Shown: positions 1 to 9,314, counted from the stretch's first letter. The stretch is 42,473 nt of DNA from Acaryochloris sp. IP29b_bin.137 (GCF_028285745.1 NZ_JANQOP010000322.1:1-42473); one strand, 5' to 3'. The notes: generated by a model not told the origin, from the sequence alone. Translations and numbers: made by a program.

Positions 1-38
1 TGTTCGGCAGTAAAGGTGCGACGGGGTCTTTGGGGCAT
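1..38 (-). CDS. IS3-family transposase OrfA, N-terminus only
   Basis: Only the first 12 codons are inside the window (ATG at 38-36), reading MPQRPRRTFTAE. The basic RRTFTAE(H) opening is the usual start of the helix-turn-helix protein OrfA of IS3-family elements, which binds the element ends and is normally followed by the DDE transposase orfB. An AGGAG ribosome site lies nine bases upstream on the minus strand (positions 52-48). The family call rests on this short stretch and on the terminal repeat upstream, so it is moderate. Confidence 0.5.
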   Translation of the reverse strand, partial: MPQRPRRTFTAE

Positions 39-103
39 GTAAACATTCTCCTGGGGTATCGACTCTTCGAGAATGTCCACTTTTTCGAGTAAAGGTCACT
101 TCA
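1..103 (-). mobile_element. IS3-family insertion sequence, left end, cut by window edge
   Basis: Read on the minus strand, position 103 begins TGAAGTGACC and continues through an AAAGTGGACA-type stretch. This is the TG-starting terminal inverted repeat layout usual in IS3-family elements. It is followed about 65 bases later by a ribosome site and the start of a basic small ORF typical of orfA. The element runs off the window at position 1, so its other end, its length and any target duplication cannot be judged. Confidence 0.6.
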
Positions 104-211
104 CTATGACTGTTAGAGGCACTCAATTGGGCCTTTAATTCTTGTAGCAAACCGAAAATACCTGGTGATCAATAAGAGTTTGTTTACAATTACAAAACGG
201 GGAATAAGTGA

Positions 212-227
212 AGCCGACAGTACGGCT
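212..227 (-). terminator. Weak hairpin downstream of the phosphatase gene
   Basis: AGCCG (212-216) and CGGCT (223-227) form a 5-bp stem with a 6-base loop, about 50 bases beyond the stop codon of the minus-strand gene ending at 278. No long T run follows on the minus strand, so its role as a terminator is doubtful. Confidence 0.2.
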
Positions 228-277
228 CAAACAATACCGTAAGGTCAGTGGTAACGAATTGCCTTCTATGGTAGTCT

Positions 278-1642
278 TTAGAACTTTAATAACATGGGTG
301 TTATTTGCATCACAATCAAGGTGACATCGTCAGTATTTTGGTTCCGCTCTCCCATAAATGCTTGTAACCGCTCAAACAGATAGTCAAGGATATCTTGCGG
401 ACCATGACGGGTATGACAGGCTTCTTCAAACGCTGCTAGTAAGTTCTCTTCATCAAAGCGATCGCCATTCGGCCCTGCCGCATCCGTAAAGCCATCAGTG
501 TAGTAGATGATAGTATCGCCTGGAGCCAGCGTAACTTGATCTTCTTGATACTCCGTATTGGCATCCAATCCAATCAACATTCCATCCGTATCGAGGCGTT
601 CGATTGCATCTTCCCGGGCTCGCCACAATAGCGGTGGGTTATGGGCTGCATTGCTAAAGCTGAGGGTACGCGTTTTGGGATCATATTCTGAATAGAACAG
701 CGTTACAAACCGATTGGAATTTTCTAAATCGGCATACATCACCTGATTTAGATTTTTCAGAATCTCAGCAGGAGAATGGTGATGGAGGGCATCGGCTCGC
801 AGAATCCCCCGGGTCATGGTCATAATCAGCCCAGCAGGGACCCCTTTTCCCATCACATCGCCAATCACTAAGCCCCATCGATCCGCTTGATTGAGGCGAT
901 ATTGACGAGGGGTGGGAAGCTGCCGATAGATGGGAATAAAGTCGTAGTAATCTCCACCGACTTGATTGGCGGTTTTACAGGTTGCGGCTAGGGCAACGCC
1001 ATCAATCGTAGGGGAGTAATTCGGCAATAAACGGGCTTGAATTTCGGCTCCAATTTCTAATTCACGTGTGATCCGCTCTTGCTTGCGAAGTTGCGAGGTC
1101 AGGGCATCGTTTTCAATGGCAACAGCAGTTTGATCGGCCACTAACTGGGCCAGCTTTTGGTGGGTCTCCGTCCATTCGTAGGTTGGATCACTACTAAATA
1201 GGTATAAACGTCCCCGCTCGCATAGCTCGAAATTACGGACTAGAATGGCAGTGCTAAACCACCGATACTCTTCCCCAAGCTGCTGTTCTAGATTTTGATC
1301 TAACAGGAGATTTTTTTTTCCAGTGGTATCGTCTTGGAGGGCAAACTGCCGAGTCGCATTTTCCAGGGCAAATCGGATATTACGACATTGCTGACCTTCG
1401 TGGCAGTATAGCTGCTCCAAAGAGACTTGACCATCGGGACGGAACAGAATGAGAGCCGCCGCATCCGCATCGGTGACTCGGCTGGCAATCAGTGGAATTA
1501 AAGCGAGAAACTGGTTAAGGTTATTAAAACTTCTTAATGAAAAACTTAAAGCACTCAGTAAATCCTGGGCTTTCGCCTGTTCCCGCCGGAGATGGACCAC
1601 CAGCTCTTGCAGCGCCGTTACTGTCGCTACATTAGTTGCCAT
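278..1642 (-). CDS. GAF-domain serine phosphatase, RsbU/SpoIIE (PP2C) type
   Basis: Cytoplasmic regulatory phosphatase that would remove phosphate from a partner protein, probably an anti-anti-sigma or STAS-type protein. A GAF-like sensor region fills the first half. A SpoIIE/PP2C catalytic domain follows, with the metal-binding motifs GGDYYDFI, GDVMGKGVPAG, YYTDGFTDA and a terminal NTDDVTLIVM. The reading frame extends upstream to a TTG at 1819, with a second ATG at 1702. I chose the ATG at 1642 (MATNVATV), where the conserved coiled region begins, because the upstream 59 residues are low in character. That choice is uncertain. The gene lies downstream of ftsY on the same strand with a 500-base gap, so joint transcription is possible but not shown. 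No kinase or sigma factor partner is in the window. Confidence 0.85.
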   Translation of the reverse strand: MATNVATVTALQELVVHLRREQAKAQDLLSALSFSLRSFNNLNQFLALIPLIASRVTDADAAALILFRPDGQVSLEQLYCHEGQQCRNIRFALENATRQFALQDDTTGKKNLLLDQNLEQQLGEEYRWFSTAILVRNFELCERGRLYLFSSDPTYEWTETHQKLAQLVADQTAVAIENDALTSQLRKQERITRELEIGAEIQARLLPNYSPTIDGVALAATCKTANQVGGDYYDFIPIYRQLPTPRQYRLNQADRWGLVIGDVMGKGVPAGLIMTMTRGILRADALHHHSPAEILKNLNQVMYADLENSNRFVTLFYSEYDPKTRTLSFSNAAHNPPLLWRAREDAIERLDTDGMLIGLDANTEYQEDQVTLAPGDTIIYYTDGFTDAAGPNGDRFDEENLLAAFEEACHTRHGPQDILDYLFERLQAFMGERNQNTDDVTLIVMQITPMLLKF

Positions 1643-2149
1643 CCCTGGATAATCAAAGTCCACGGGCTGGGAGGGCTGGTTGGGGAGTGGAACTCGAGAC
1701 ATAAAGGCGGAGGGTAGCCTGTATTGCGGATAGTGCGCGTGCTGTCTAGCGTGTTGGTCGTTATGCTCAGTAAGCTTAGCACCCTTGTCAACACTTGGGT
1801 AGGTTAAGCAGTAACTCAAGAAAAGTAGAGTCGGTTGAGGAATGTAACGGTATTATCCGATACATTTTGCACTGAGAGAGAAAATTTTTATTCTCTTGCC
1901 AAAGCGTTATAAAACGATGGAAAAGCTAGCAAAAAGCGAACTGTTCGAACAATAATTCAGAAACTGAGGAAACCTCCCTCAAACAGAAAACTTCGAGGAT
2001 AAAATCTTAGGTTTCCTTCAATCTGGTATAACGCACTTCCAATGAGATTGCCACACTCTCACAAGATGGTATTGATAAAAGGGGCTTCAACCTGCTACAC
2101 CCTATTTGGATTCTGCAGTCCTTTACTTACACTTAATGCGTATTTATAC
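1643..2149. other. Upstream region of the phosphatase, no clear gene
   Basis: The first 180 bases can be read as an N-terminal extension of the phosphatase from a TTG at 1819 or an ATG at 1702. The remaining 330 bases hold no convincing ORF. An AT-rich inverted repeat AGAGAA/TTCTCT (1877-1882 and 1891-1896, 8-base loop) could be part of a promoter or a weak terminator for ftsY. I see nothing else in it. Confidence 0.4.
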
Positions 2150-3583
2150 TTATGCACTGAGGAGAGCCTCTACGAATTCGTAGCTGGAAAACGGACGTAA
2201 ATCGGTAATCCCTTCTCCAGCCCCGATAAAGCGAATCGGTAAGCCTAACTCTTGGACAACGGCCAGAGCGACTCCACCTTTGGCAGAGCCATCCAGTTTT
2301 GTCAGTACGACCCCCGTTAACTCTGCTGCTTCTGAAAAGACCTGGGCTTGTCGGAGGCCATTTTGTCCCAAGGTTGCATCTAGAACCAGCAGCGATTCAA
2401 TATGAGCATCCGGTGCTTTTTTGCTGACGATGCGTCGAACCTTGTTGAGTTCGTCCATCAGATTTTTTTTATTTTGCAAGCGTCCGGCGGTATCCACGAG
2501 CAACAGATCGATCTCCCGCTTTTGGGCTGCCGTAATAGCATCGAAGACCACTGCGGCAGGATCTGTGTTTTGCCCAGGATTGGCAATTACGTCGACATTG
2601 CTGCGCTGACCCCATACTTTAACTTGCTCAACGGCGGCGGCTCTAAAGGTGTCGGCTGCTGCAATAAGACAAGAATAGCCAGATTCCTTAGAGATATGAG
2701 CAAGTTTACCGATGGTGGTGGTTTTACCAGCCCCATTGACTCCGGTCATCAACCAAATATTTAACCCTTGGCGTTTGGGCGCAAAGTTAGGGCTGTAGTT
2801 GCGTGCGGTGGGGCCATCCAGGATGTCTTGCATAATCTGTTTCAGATATGCGATCGCAGCATCTGGGGGCAGGGTTTCTTCTCGCACTTTCTCTTGCAAC
2901 GCTTCGATCAGCTTATCGGTGGCAGTAATGCCCACATCAGCCTGTAAGAGTAGCGATTCAATTTCCATCACCGCATCGGCATTTAATGGGCCTTGGCCGA
3001 CCACCGATTTAAGCTGGTTGGCTAGGCCACGCCGGGTTTTGCCGAGGCCTTGTCTCAGCTTCTGGAGCCAAGAAATTTCTTCAACGGAGACCTCTTCCGG
3101 GCGACGTCCCTGGGCTGCTAGTACTTCCGCTGACCACAAGAACCCTTCATCAAAGGCCAGATCGGGTTGGGTAGGTGTGGATGGAGAGGGGGCAGGGCTT
3201 GTCGTAACCGTTTCCGCAACGGGGGTGGGCTCTGGTTCTTGGACGACCTCAGGTGCTCTGGTGTCAGACGTCTGGGTGTCAGAGGTGTCAGTTGCTTCGA
3301 TAGCAGGAGAATGATCTGACGTGTTTGTCTCGACAGGAGGAGAACTGTTGGTTTCCTCGACCTCCACTTCTGCAGAAGCAGTGGTTTCAGCCGCCGTTTC
3401 TTGCTGGCGCGCTTGGATTTTTTGGAAAGCGGCTTCGGCCCAACTGCGGTAATCTTCAGCCTCACCCGTTTCGTCGTCGCCCTCTTCCGTTGCGAAGTCT
3501 TGCTCCGCCTCTACTGCAGGCGTTGTCTCTTGCTCTTCGGCTTCTTCTTTATTAAATTGGCGACGAAACCAATTGAATACCAT
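2150..3583 (-). CDS. ftsY: Signal recognition particle receptor FtsY
   Basis: GTPase that receives ribosome-nascent chain-SRP complexes at the membrane and hands them to the translocon. The 477 residues comprise an acidic, low-complexity A region of about 160 residues rich in Glu, Thr and Pro, followed by the NG domain. Its motifs are [15 protein letters not shown] (P-loop), [33 protein letters not shown] and the C-terminal [14 protein letters not shown], all canonical for FtsY rather than Ffh (no M domain). The ATG start at 3583 lies 57 bases after the nusB stop, on the same strand, which suggests an operon. The acidic A region probably mediates membrane and translocon contact, as in other bacteria. 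Confidence 0.97.
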   Translation of the reverse strand: MVFNWFRRQFNKEEAEEQETTPAVEAEQDFATEEGDDETGEAEDYRSWAEAAFQKIQARQQETAAETTASAEVEVEETNSSPPVETNTSDHSPAIEATDTSDTQTSDTRAPEVVQEPEPTPVAETVTTSPAPSPSTPTQPDLAFDEGFLWSAEVLAAQGRRPEEVSVEEISWLQKLRQGLGKTRRGLANQLKSVVGQGPLNADAVMEIESLLLQADVGITATDKLIEALQEKVREETLPPDAAIAYLKQIMQDILDGPTARNYSPNFAPKRQGLNIWLMTGVNGAGKTTTIGKLAHISKESGYSCLIAAADTFRAAAVEQVKVWGQRSNVDVIANPGQNTDPAAVVFDAITAAQKREIDLLLVDTAGRLQNKKNLMDELNKVRRIVSKKAPDAHIESLLVLDATLGQNGLRQAQVFSEAAELTGVVLTKLDGSAKGGVALAVVQELGLPIRFIGAGEGITDLRPFSSYEFVEALLSA

Positions 3584-3639
3584 GACCTTGTCCTAACGCA
3601 TCAGAGTGGGGGCGGATTGGATTTCAACCTACCGCATAT

Positions 3640-4257
3640 TTAAGGTACCGCGATCTGGTGGGTTACCCGGCGCAAAACACCATTAATAAAGCGATGACCC
3701 TCTTCAGCACTATATTTTTTAGCCAACTCGACGGCTTCGTTAATTGCGACTTGGTTGGGAATCTCTAGATACATCATTTCCGCAACCGCCAGGCGGAGCA
3801 GGTTGGCATCGATATGGGCCAACCGATGGAGTTGCCAATCCACTAAAGATTTTTCAAGCACTTGATCAATGTCAGGGCGATGGTGGTGGACGGCAGCAAT
3901 CAAATCGAGGGTGTAATCGCGGACCGACTGTTGATTGGCTAGCTGAATAAACTCGGGGAAATCAATGGCTAGCCCCAAACGATTGACTGCTGTTTTAGTC
4001 AAATCAATCGCCTCGCTAACCATGGCCCGCGAGCTTTGCACATCAATGGCTTTGATCTCGCTATCGAGAATGCGATCGCTCCCCCGTTTCAATTCGGCAC
4101 TCGCCGTTTCCAAGGCTTCTTGAACTTCTGCCACCAAGGTCCGTACCGCCGTAATCATCACGGCCTGCAAATCTTGGTTGGCGAGGCGATCGGAATTGCT
4201 AGGCAATTGACCAATACTTAAAAGTGCCAATTCACGAGCAATTCGGCGAGGTTGCAT
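3640..4257 (-). CDS. nusB: Transcription antitermination factor NusB
   Basis: RNA-binding partner of NusE (ribosomal protein S10) in antitermination complexes on rRNA operons. At 205 residues it is longer than the roughly 140 of Escherichia coli NusB, with extra N-terminal helical sequence as is common in cyanobacteria. The opening ARELALLSIGQL and the C-terminal block ending in EIPNQVAINEAVELAKKY, then GHRFINGVLRRV, are the signature NusB helices. It starts at the ATG at 4257, is divergent from the glycosyltransferase at 4353 with 95 bases between, and lies just upstream of ftsY on the same strand. Confidence 0.95.
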   Translation of the reverse strand: MQPRRIARELALLSIGQLPSNSDRLANQDLQAVMITAVRTLVAEVQEALETASAELKRGSDRILDSEIKAIDVQSSRAMVSEAIDLTKTAVNRLGLAIDFPEFIQLANQQSVRDYTLDLIAAVHHHRPDIDQVLEKSLVDWQLHRLAHIDANLLRLAVAEMMYLEIPNQVAINEAVELAKKYSAEEGHRFINGVLRRVTHQIAVP

Positions 4258-4352
4258 GGAGGAAACTTGGTGCAGAACTCTCTAATCTTAATATCCAGCG
4301 TCCAAGTTCAGCATTGGCGGCTTACACTATCTCTAGTCAACAGGCTTGAGGT

Positions 4353-5342
4353 ATGCGCAAGTTATATTTTCTAGTTCCAGGGTTAGGCGGAAAGTACGCC
4401 TGCGGTGGCCTCTGGGCAGAGCTAAAAACCCTGAAACTGGCCCAGCAGATCTGTTCTGCAGAAGTGGTGACCTACAAACAGCGGGAGCCCGACACTCTTT
4501 TCTTAGACGATTTGCTGACTCAGCCCCTCGATCAAGCTATTTTGGTGATCAACTGGGGCTTTGATGTCGGCAAGCTAGCGCAACAATTGCAAGACTATAA
4601 CCTGGTTTACCATGCCCATAGCTCGGGGTATGGATTTGATCTACCAGCGCGGATTCCGATCATTACCGTCAGTCGAAATACCCTGGGCTATTGGGGACAG
4701 CGATCGCCTCATTCCCTGCTGTACTACCTACCCAACCAAATTTCGGACCATTTTCAGAACTTGCATCTTGACCGCGATATTGATGTGTTAGTGCAGGCCC
4801 GCAAGTCTTCCACCTATCTGTTACAAGTGCTGATTCCAGCATTACAACGGGTCTGCAATGTCATGGTGGTTGATCGCCATGTCGAAGATTTATCCCAACT
4901 GTTTAACCGGGCAAAAGTGTACCTCTATGATTCAGCCGAATATTGGGCACAGCAGAAGGTAAGCGAGGGCTTTGGGTTGCAGCCTATGGAAGCGATGGCC
5001 TGTGGCTGTCAGGTTTTTTCGAGCATCAATGGTGGGCTATCGGATTATCTCGATCCGGGATTTAACTGTTACAAAATTGCGGGTTATTCCCTTGCCTTTG
5101 ATCTGCAGCGGATTCAGCAAGCGTTGCAGTCCGCTCAAATGGTGGGTTTGTCAGAAACGGTTTTGGCCGAATATCGCACAGCAAATATTTTGCAGCGGCT
5201 GCAGGTGATTTTGACTGAGATTAACGCATTTTTTGACTCTCAACCCCACCAACAAGCAGGCATTCCACCATTGACGCCAATGCGGATTGCCCAGCTACGG
5301 GGACAAACTATCTGGCGCAAGCTCAAGCAAAAACTAGCTTGA
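4353..5342 (+). CDS. Glycosyltransferase, GT-B fold (group 1 / GT4-like)
   Basis: A 329-residue protein that probably transfers a sugar from a nucleotide-sugar donor to a lipid, glycan or protein acceptor in the cytoplasm. The C-terminal half carries the donor-binding signature SEGFGLQPMEAMACGCQVF with the E-x7-E pattern of retaining GT-B enzymes, followed by NGGLSDYL. The N-terminal half has VPGLGGKYACGG and no signal peptide. It is divergent from nusB and stands alone on its strand, since the next plus-strand gene is 270 bases on. Donor and acceptor cannot be told from sequence; the closest families are cyanobacterial orphan glycosyltransferases. Confidence 0.8.
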   Translation: MRKLYFLVPGLGGKYACGGLWAELKTLKLAQQICSAEVVTYKQREPDTLFLDDLLTQPLDQAILVINWGFDVGKLAQQLQDYNLVYHAHSSGYGFDLPARIPIITVSRNTLGYWGQRSPHSLLYYLPNQISDHFQNLHLDRDIDVLVQARKSSTYLLQVLIPALQRVCNVMVVDRHVEDLSQLFNRAKVYLYDSAEYWAQQKVSEGFGLQPMEAMACGCQVFSSINGGLSDYLDPGFNCYKIAGYSLAFDLQRIQQALQSAQMVGLSETVLAEYRTANILQRLQVILTEINAFFDSQPHQQAGIPPLTPMRIAQLRGQTIWRKLKQKLA

Positions 5343-5364
5343 ATCCAATCTATCCACTGGATCG

Positions 5365-5381
5365 TTATGCACTATGCATAA
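5365..5381. terminator. Short hairpin after the glycosyltransferase gene
   Basis: TTATGCA (5365-5371) and TGCATAA (5375-5381) are perfect inverted arms with a 3-base loop, 23 bases after the stop codon. The stem is AT-rich with no T run, so it is a weak terminator candidate. Confidence 0.25.
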
Positions 5382-5470
5382 GGCGCGAAATTACTCGTGA
5401 CCACTATCACCCCTTAATCGGTACTCCATCACTGAGCTGGAGTCGGGCAATCTGGATAATACCAACATAT

Positions 5471-5508
5471 CCCAGTGCAAATGAGATAACCCAGTGCAAG
5501 TGAGGTTT
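5471..5508. repeat. Two-copy 19-bp tandem repeat
   Basis: The unit CCCAGTGCAAATGAGATAA (5471-5489) is followed directly by a diverged copy (5490-5508) sharing CCCAGTGCAA and TGAG. It lies in the 270-base non-coding gap before the TPR gene. Function unknown. Confidence 0.6.
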
Positions 5509-5614
5509 TGCACCCCTAAGGTCTGTTGGCGATTTCTAAAGCTGGCAGGCCTCTCCTTCATGCTGAGCTTTCACAAACGCTTGTTTATCGCTTTTATCTC
5601 ACCTCTGATTTGCA

Positions 5615-7573
5615 ATGAAAAATAAGACAGCCCTGTCCCTTCTCTGCCTGTGTGTATTGTCAGTGGGCCTGTTTCATCGTCAAAATCCGATTCAGGCGAA
5701 TTTATCTCCAGCCCAGCAGGTTGGGGCTACTTCTAATCAATCCAAAGAAGGTAGTCCGGTGGAGCAATTGTTGACTAAAACCCAACAGGCCAATGTGTGG
5801 GAACAGGCGATCCAACTCAATCCTCAAGATGCAGAAGCTCACCATCAGTTGGGGTTGGTTTTAGGTGATCAAAATCAGGTAGAGGAAGCGATCAGTCACT
5901 ATCAACAAGCGATTGCCTTAAAGCCTGCCAATGTGTCGCGTATCTATCAAAGCTGGGGAAAAGCCCTAGTTAAGCAAAACCAGATTGATGATGCGATCGC
6001 AACCTTTCGCCAAGGCATCACGCAAGGCTATCCCGATGCCCCGACAGCGATGCAGGAAGCAGAGGTGCATTTTCGGTTAGGACTGGCGTTGGAGGCTGAA
6101 GGACGACTGCCTGCAGCGATCAAAGCTTACCGCCAAGCGATAGTAGAAAAGCCAGATCGGATAATTTATGAATATTTAGGGACTGCACTGGTCAAACATA
6201 ATCGGCTCAACGAGGCTCTAGTCGCCTTTAAAGAGCGTTGGTCCACTTCATATGAACAAGGCCTGGATTACCAAAAGTTGGGCGATGCCTTAGTCCATGA
6301 AAATCGACCAGAGGATGCCTTAGCGGCTTATCGCCAGTGGATTGGGAGTTCTCGCAGGGGCATTGATACAGATGCTGATGCTTATCTAGTGCTGGGAAAC
6401 AGGCTCAGTTTATTCAGTCGCGTAGATCAAGCAAAGTCAGCGTACCAAAATGCCCTTGACCTCACGGATGGCAACCAGTCCTATATTGCCAAAAGCTTCA
6501 TCCAAACACTCATACATCACAACCAACTGGGAGAAGCCAAGCTGATCTCCCAGAAATATTTTCTGTCAGATCTACCTTTCCAGAAAGGATACGCTAAACA
6601 TCTGATTAAACAGTCCCAGAAATTAATCAAAGCCAATCAATTGGATCAGGCTGCCAACAATTGCCGTGAAGCGGCTCAAATCTTGAATTCTTCCAAGCTT
6701 CCTACTGGTGAGGATAAGAGAAGTATTGCAGATATATGGTCTTGTCTAGGCCAAGTCCACACTAGACAGGGTCGCCTTGAGCAAGCTTTAGCTAGTTTTC
6801 GGCAAGAATATAAGCTCAATAAATATGCCTACACTGACATTGCAGAAACCTTAGTAAAACTGCAACGCTCTGAAGAAGCCTTGGATGTTTTACGTCAAGA
6901 TTCCAGCCAAGAGCAACATGCCTATACCCAGATGGGACGTTTGCTAATTGCCCATCAACAAGCCCCGGCTGGCGCTCAATACTGCCAAAAAGCCTTGGGA
7001 CTAGATGCCCAGGATTTGGGAGCTTATCGTTGCTTAGCAAAAGCGGTAGGGAGCTCCAAACAGGTCGAGGTCAATGTTAAACAGTTTCAAAAAAGAGTCC
7101 AAGACCTCTCTCCCAAGCTGATCCAGCAGGCCTATCGGGCTAATCGTTTGGGCAATGACACCATCGGCTATACGCTTCATGAAGATGCCATTGGTATTAA
7201 AAGTGACGAGGTTTACCGTGCGCAGCACACGATGCCATCCCTGGCTAAATTAAACGTTTTTCACGACTGGGGGGATATTCTGGTGCAGCAAGGAAAACCA
7301 CAGGAGGCGATCGCGGCGTATCACCAAACGTTGCGGCTCTTGCCAGAATATGCGCCATACTATGACAACTTGGGTGCAGTACTGATGCAACAGCAACAAT
7401 ACGGGGGTGCGATCGCAGCCTACCGTCGTGCCGTCCAGCTCGATCCCTATGAAGCCCAGTCTTATGTAAACCTCAGCAAAGCTTTGCAAGCAGTAGGCCA
7501 GACAGAGACTGCGGCTCTGGCGCTACAACAGGCCGTTCAATTGGGCTGGCAAGAGACTTCCCAAGGTAGCTGA
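5615..7573 (+). CDS. Secreted or membrane-anchored TPR-repeat protein
   Basis: The protein has 652 residues. It opens with a positively charged stretch and a hydrophobic segment (TALSLLCLCVLSVGLF) that looks like a signal peptide or anchor. The rest is built of about a dozen degenerate 34-residue tetratricopeptide repeats. The clearest are near residues 65-100 (AEAHHQLGLVLGDQNQVEEA), 150-185, 375-405 and the pair at 545-640 (YYDNLGAVLMQQQQYGGAIA). Such proteins act as scaffolds for protein-protein contact. No catalytic domain is seen, and there is no partner gene next to it, so its role is unknown. The ATG at 5615 gives the full signal sequence. Confidence 0.85.
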   Translation: MKNKTALSLLCLCVLSVGLFHRQNPIQANLSPAQQVGATSNQSKEGSPVEQLLTKTQQANVWEQAIQLNPQDAEAHHQLGLVLGDQNQVEEAISHYQQAIALKPANVSRIYQSWGKALVKQNQIDDAIATFRQGITQGYPDAPTAMQEAEVHFRLGLALEAEGRLPAAIKAYRQAIVEKPDRIIYEYLGTALVKHNRLNEALVAFKERWSTSYEQGLDYQKLGDALVHENRPEDALAAYRQWIGSSRRGIDTDADAYLVLGNRLSLFSRVDQAKSAYQNALDLTDGNQSYIAKSFIQTLIHHNQLGEAKLISQKYFLSDLPFQKGYAKHLIKQSQKLIKANQLDQAANNCREAAQILNSSKLPTGEDKRSIADIWSCLGQVHTRQGRLEQALASFRQEYKLNKYAYTDIAETLVKLQRSEEALDVLRQDSSQEQHAYTQMGRLLIAHQQAPAGAQYCQKALGLDAQDLGAYRCLAKAVGSSKQVEVNVKQFQKRVQDLSPKLIQQAYRANRLGNDTIGYTLHEDAIGIKSDEVYRAQHTMPSLAKLNVFHDWGDILVQQGKPQEAIAAYHQTLRLLPEYAPYYDNLGAVLMQQQQYGGAIAAYRRAVQLDPYEAQSYVNLSKALQAVGQTETAALALQQAVQLGWQETSQGS

Positions 7574-7717
7574 GACATCCATTCCTTTCAAAGTGGATCA
7601 ACCTCATAATCTTGCTTGGTACAGTACGTGAGTTTTGGGACCAACTCTTACGCAGAACTTTTGAGCTTGGATGATTAGCGGCAGAAGGTTTCAGTGAGCC
7701 TCCAAACAGCAGGAATG

Positions 7718-8506
7718 TTAGCGAACGGCATAGGCCCAGATTTCAAACTGAGCTTCTGACGATACCTTAGCCTCCAGCGATCCGTAATGCTCAAGGCAAA
7801 AAACTTCAAATTCTTCTACTTTTCGATAGAACATTTCACTGGACGTTTGCCAACATAAACCATAGGCCCGAGCTTTCAGAAACCCAAGCAGCTCTTCAAT
7901 GGTATTGCTCACCAACCATCGTTTAGCAATCCCATAATTTGACCGATATCCTTTTTTACGGAAATAGTCGTCTACATTAATCCCCTCGTTGCCTGTATGG
8001 GCAGCTTTCGTGTTTTTATCCTTCGCTAACATCGCTCTAAAGTAGCGCTCAAACTCCATTCGAGCAGGGGGTGTAATCCATTGAGCATTCAAATAGAACC
8101 CTCCTGGTTTGAGGACTCGTTCAATCTCATCCAGGAATTGTTGCCAATGAGAGACGGTGTGAACCATGTGAACTGTCAGGACAACGTTAAAGCTATCATC
8201 AGGGAAAGATAGCTGGGAAGCATCTGCTTGAATCAGCGTCAAATTTTGAGGGATGCCATTCAGCTTTTGGCTAAACTGGTCGAGCATTTCCCTCGAAATG
8301 TCTATCCCTGTGACGGAATAACCACGTTTAACCAGCGGGAAAACGTTTAGGCCAGTACCCACACCAGGCTCTAGAAAAGAGGTGTGAGGGTTGGCATCAA
8401 CCAACTCCAAAATATAATCTGCAACCTCCTCCGCGATAGATTCCGTCATCCAGCGTGTTTGGTCATAGATGGAGGCGATGTGGTCGTAATAGTTGAATTG
8501 ACTCAT
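7718..8506 (-). CDS. Class I SAM-dependent methyltransferase
   Basis: A Rossmann-fold methyltransferase of the Methyltransf_11 type. It has motif I FLEPGVGTGLNVFPLV, the acidic ribose-binding residue in VTGIDIS, IQADASQLSFPDDSFNVVL (motifs II/III) and VLKPGGFYL (post-motif). The frame extends to a GTG at 8572, but the ATG at 8506 (MSQFNYYDHIASIYD) fits the usual family start, so I use that, giving about 262 residues. The substrate is unknown; C-terminal helices (about residues 170-230) may bind it. It is the last of three minus-strand genes, after the ferredoxin and the zinc-ribbon ORF. Confidence 0.85.
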   Translation of the reverse strand: MSQFNYYDHIASIYDQTRWMTESIAEEVADYILELVDANPHTSFLEPGVGTGLNVFPLVKRGYSVTGIDISREMLDQFSQKLNGIPQNLTLIQADASQLSFPDDSFNVVLTVHMVHTVSHWQQFLDEIERVLKPGGFYLNAQWITPPARMEFERYFRAMLAKDKNTKAAHTGNEGINVDDYFRKKGYRSNYGIAKRWLVSNTIEELLGFLKARAYGLCWQTSSEMFYRKVEEFEVFCLEHYGSLEAKVSSEAQFEIWAYAVR

Positions 8507-8578
8507 ATTTACTGAACATTCCGATTCAGAGTCCACTGTCACGATCAGTGTTTCAGCGAAAGATTGCTGCACACATTG

Positions 8579-8755
8579 CTAATCCCATTCATGTCCACAT
8601 TGGTTGCACCGCAACTGTGGGTCGTCCGCCATAAGATCACAACCGCCCAGGCAAATCAAGCCATTTTTCACATCTTGCTTTAATTGATCGTCAAAACTTG
8701 GCAATCCATACAAGATAAGAGATGTATTGTTAGCTTCACAACGAAGGTATTGCAA
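8579..8755 (-). CDS. Small zinc-ribbon protein, TTG start, degenerate first knuckle
   Basis: A 58-residue ORF filling the gap between the ferredoxin and methyltransferase genes. It reads LQYLRCEANNTSLILYGLPS, then a charged linker, then CLGGCDL, and ends in RCNQCGHEWD. The YGLPS, LGGC and CNxCGHEW elements are those of a small bacterial zinc-ribbon family whose members usually open with CPxCGS. Here that first knuckle is CEAN, so one of the four expected cysteines is missing. A TAA stop lies immediately upstream of the TTG, so no ATG start is possible without losing the first knuckle. It is either translated from TTG or a decaying gene. The family has no firm function. I am confident of the homology and less so of expression. 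Confidence 0.6.
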   Translation of the reverse strand: MQYLRCEANNTSLILYGLPSFDDQLKQDVKNGLICLGGCDLMADDPQLRCNQCGHEWD

Positions 8756-8779
8756 TTAAGTGAGAATTGAGTGAAGCAT

Positions 8780-9184
8780 CTAAAAGTGGGTAGAAATCGC
8801 TTGAACAGGACATGTGGGAACACATTGCTCACAGACAATACAGCGCGATCGCGTAAAATTCAGCAAAAAAGATTTGGGGTCAAGGGTGAGGGCCTGGGTA
8901 GGACAGATCCCCGTGCATAGGCCACAGTGCACACAGCTCTCTTCATCGATCAGGATTTCGCGATTAGACGAAGACACATCAATATTTTGCGAATGCATCC
9001 AATCAATGGCGGCATCCAGTTGATCAATATCGCCCGCTAATTCCACCACCAACTTACCAATTTGGTTCGGGGCAACCTGGGCCCGAATAATATTAGCTGC
9101 CACGTTAAAATCTTTTGCCAATCGATAGGTCACTGGGACCGGAACAGCTCGCCGAGGGAACGTAAGAGTAACACGCTTTTTCAC
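8780..9184 (-). CDS. NIL-domain, 2[4Fe-4S] ferredoxin-type protein
   Basis: A 134-residue fusion starting at GTG. Residues 1-75 form an NIL domain (the ferredoxin-fold substrate-binding domain also found at the C-terminus of the methionine transporter ATPase MetN). Residues 80-134 hold two 4Fe-4S motifs, CVHCGLCTGICP and CIVCEQCVPTCP. Proteins of this architecture are common in cyanobacteria and are thought to carry electrons or sense sulfur compounds; the precise role is not settled. It is divergent from the M16 peptidase gene at 9315 with 130 bases between, and precedes the zinc-ribbon gene on its own strand by 24 bases. Confidence 0.9.
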   Translation of the reverse strand: MKKRVTLTFPRRAVPVPVTYRLAKDFNVAANIIRAQVAPNQIGKLVVELAGDIDQLDAAIDWMHSQNIDVSSSNREILIDEESCVHCGLCTGICPTQALTLDPKSFLLNFTRSRCIVCEQCVPTCPVQAISTHF

Positions 9185-9314
9185 TGGCGATGGATAACGA
9201 TAGGGGCACTTTTAATTGTAAAGCAGGTCAACAGGAAATAAATCTGCACATCGCCTCGCAAAGTTTAGGCTAATCTGTTAGAAATGAGCTGTCCATAGGA
9301 AAAGCACGTTAACC

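Noticed and set aside
2799..3314. Plus-strand open frame of 171 codons opposite ftsY
   Set aside because: It is antisense to the FtsY N and acidic regions; Ser/Ala/Val-rich sequence results from the codon bias of the real gene.
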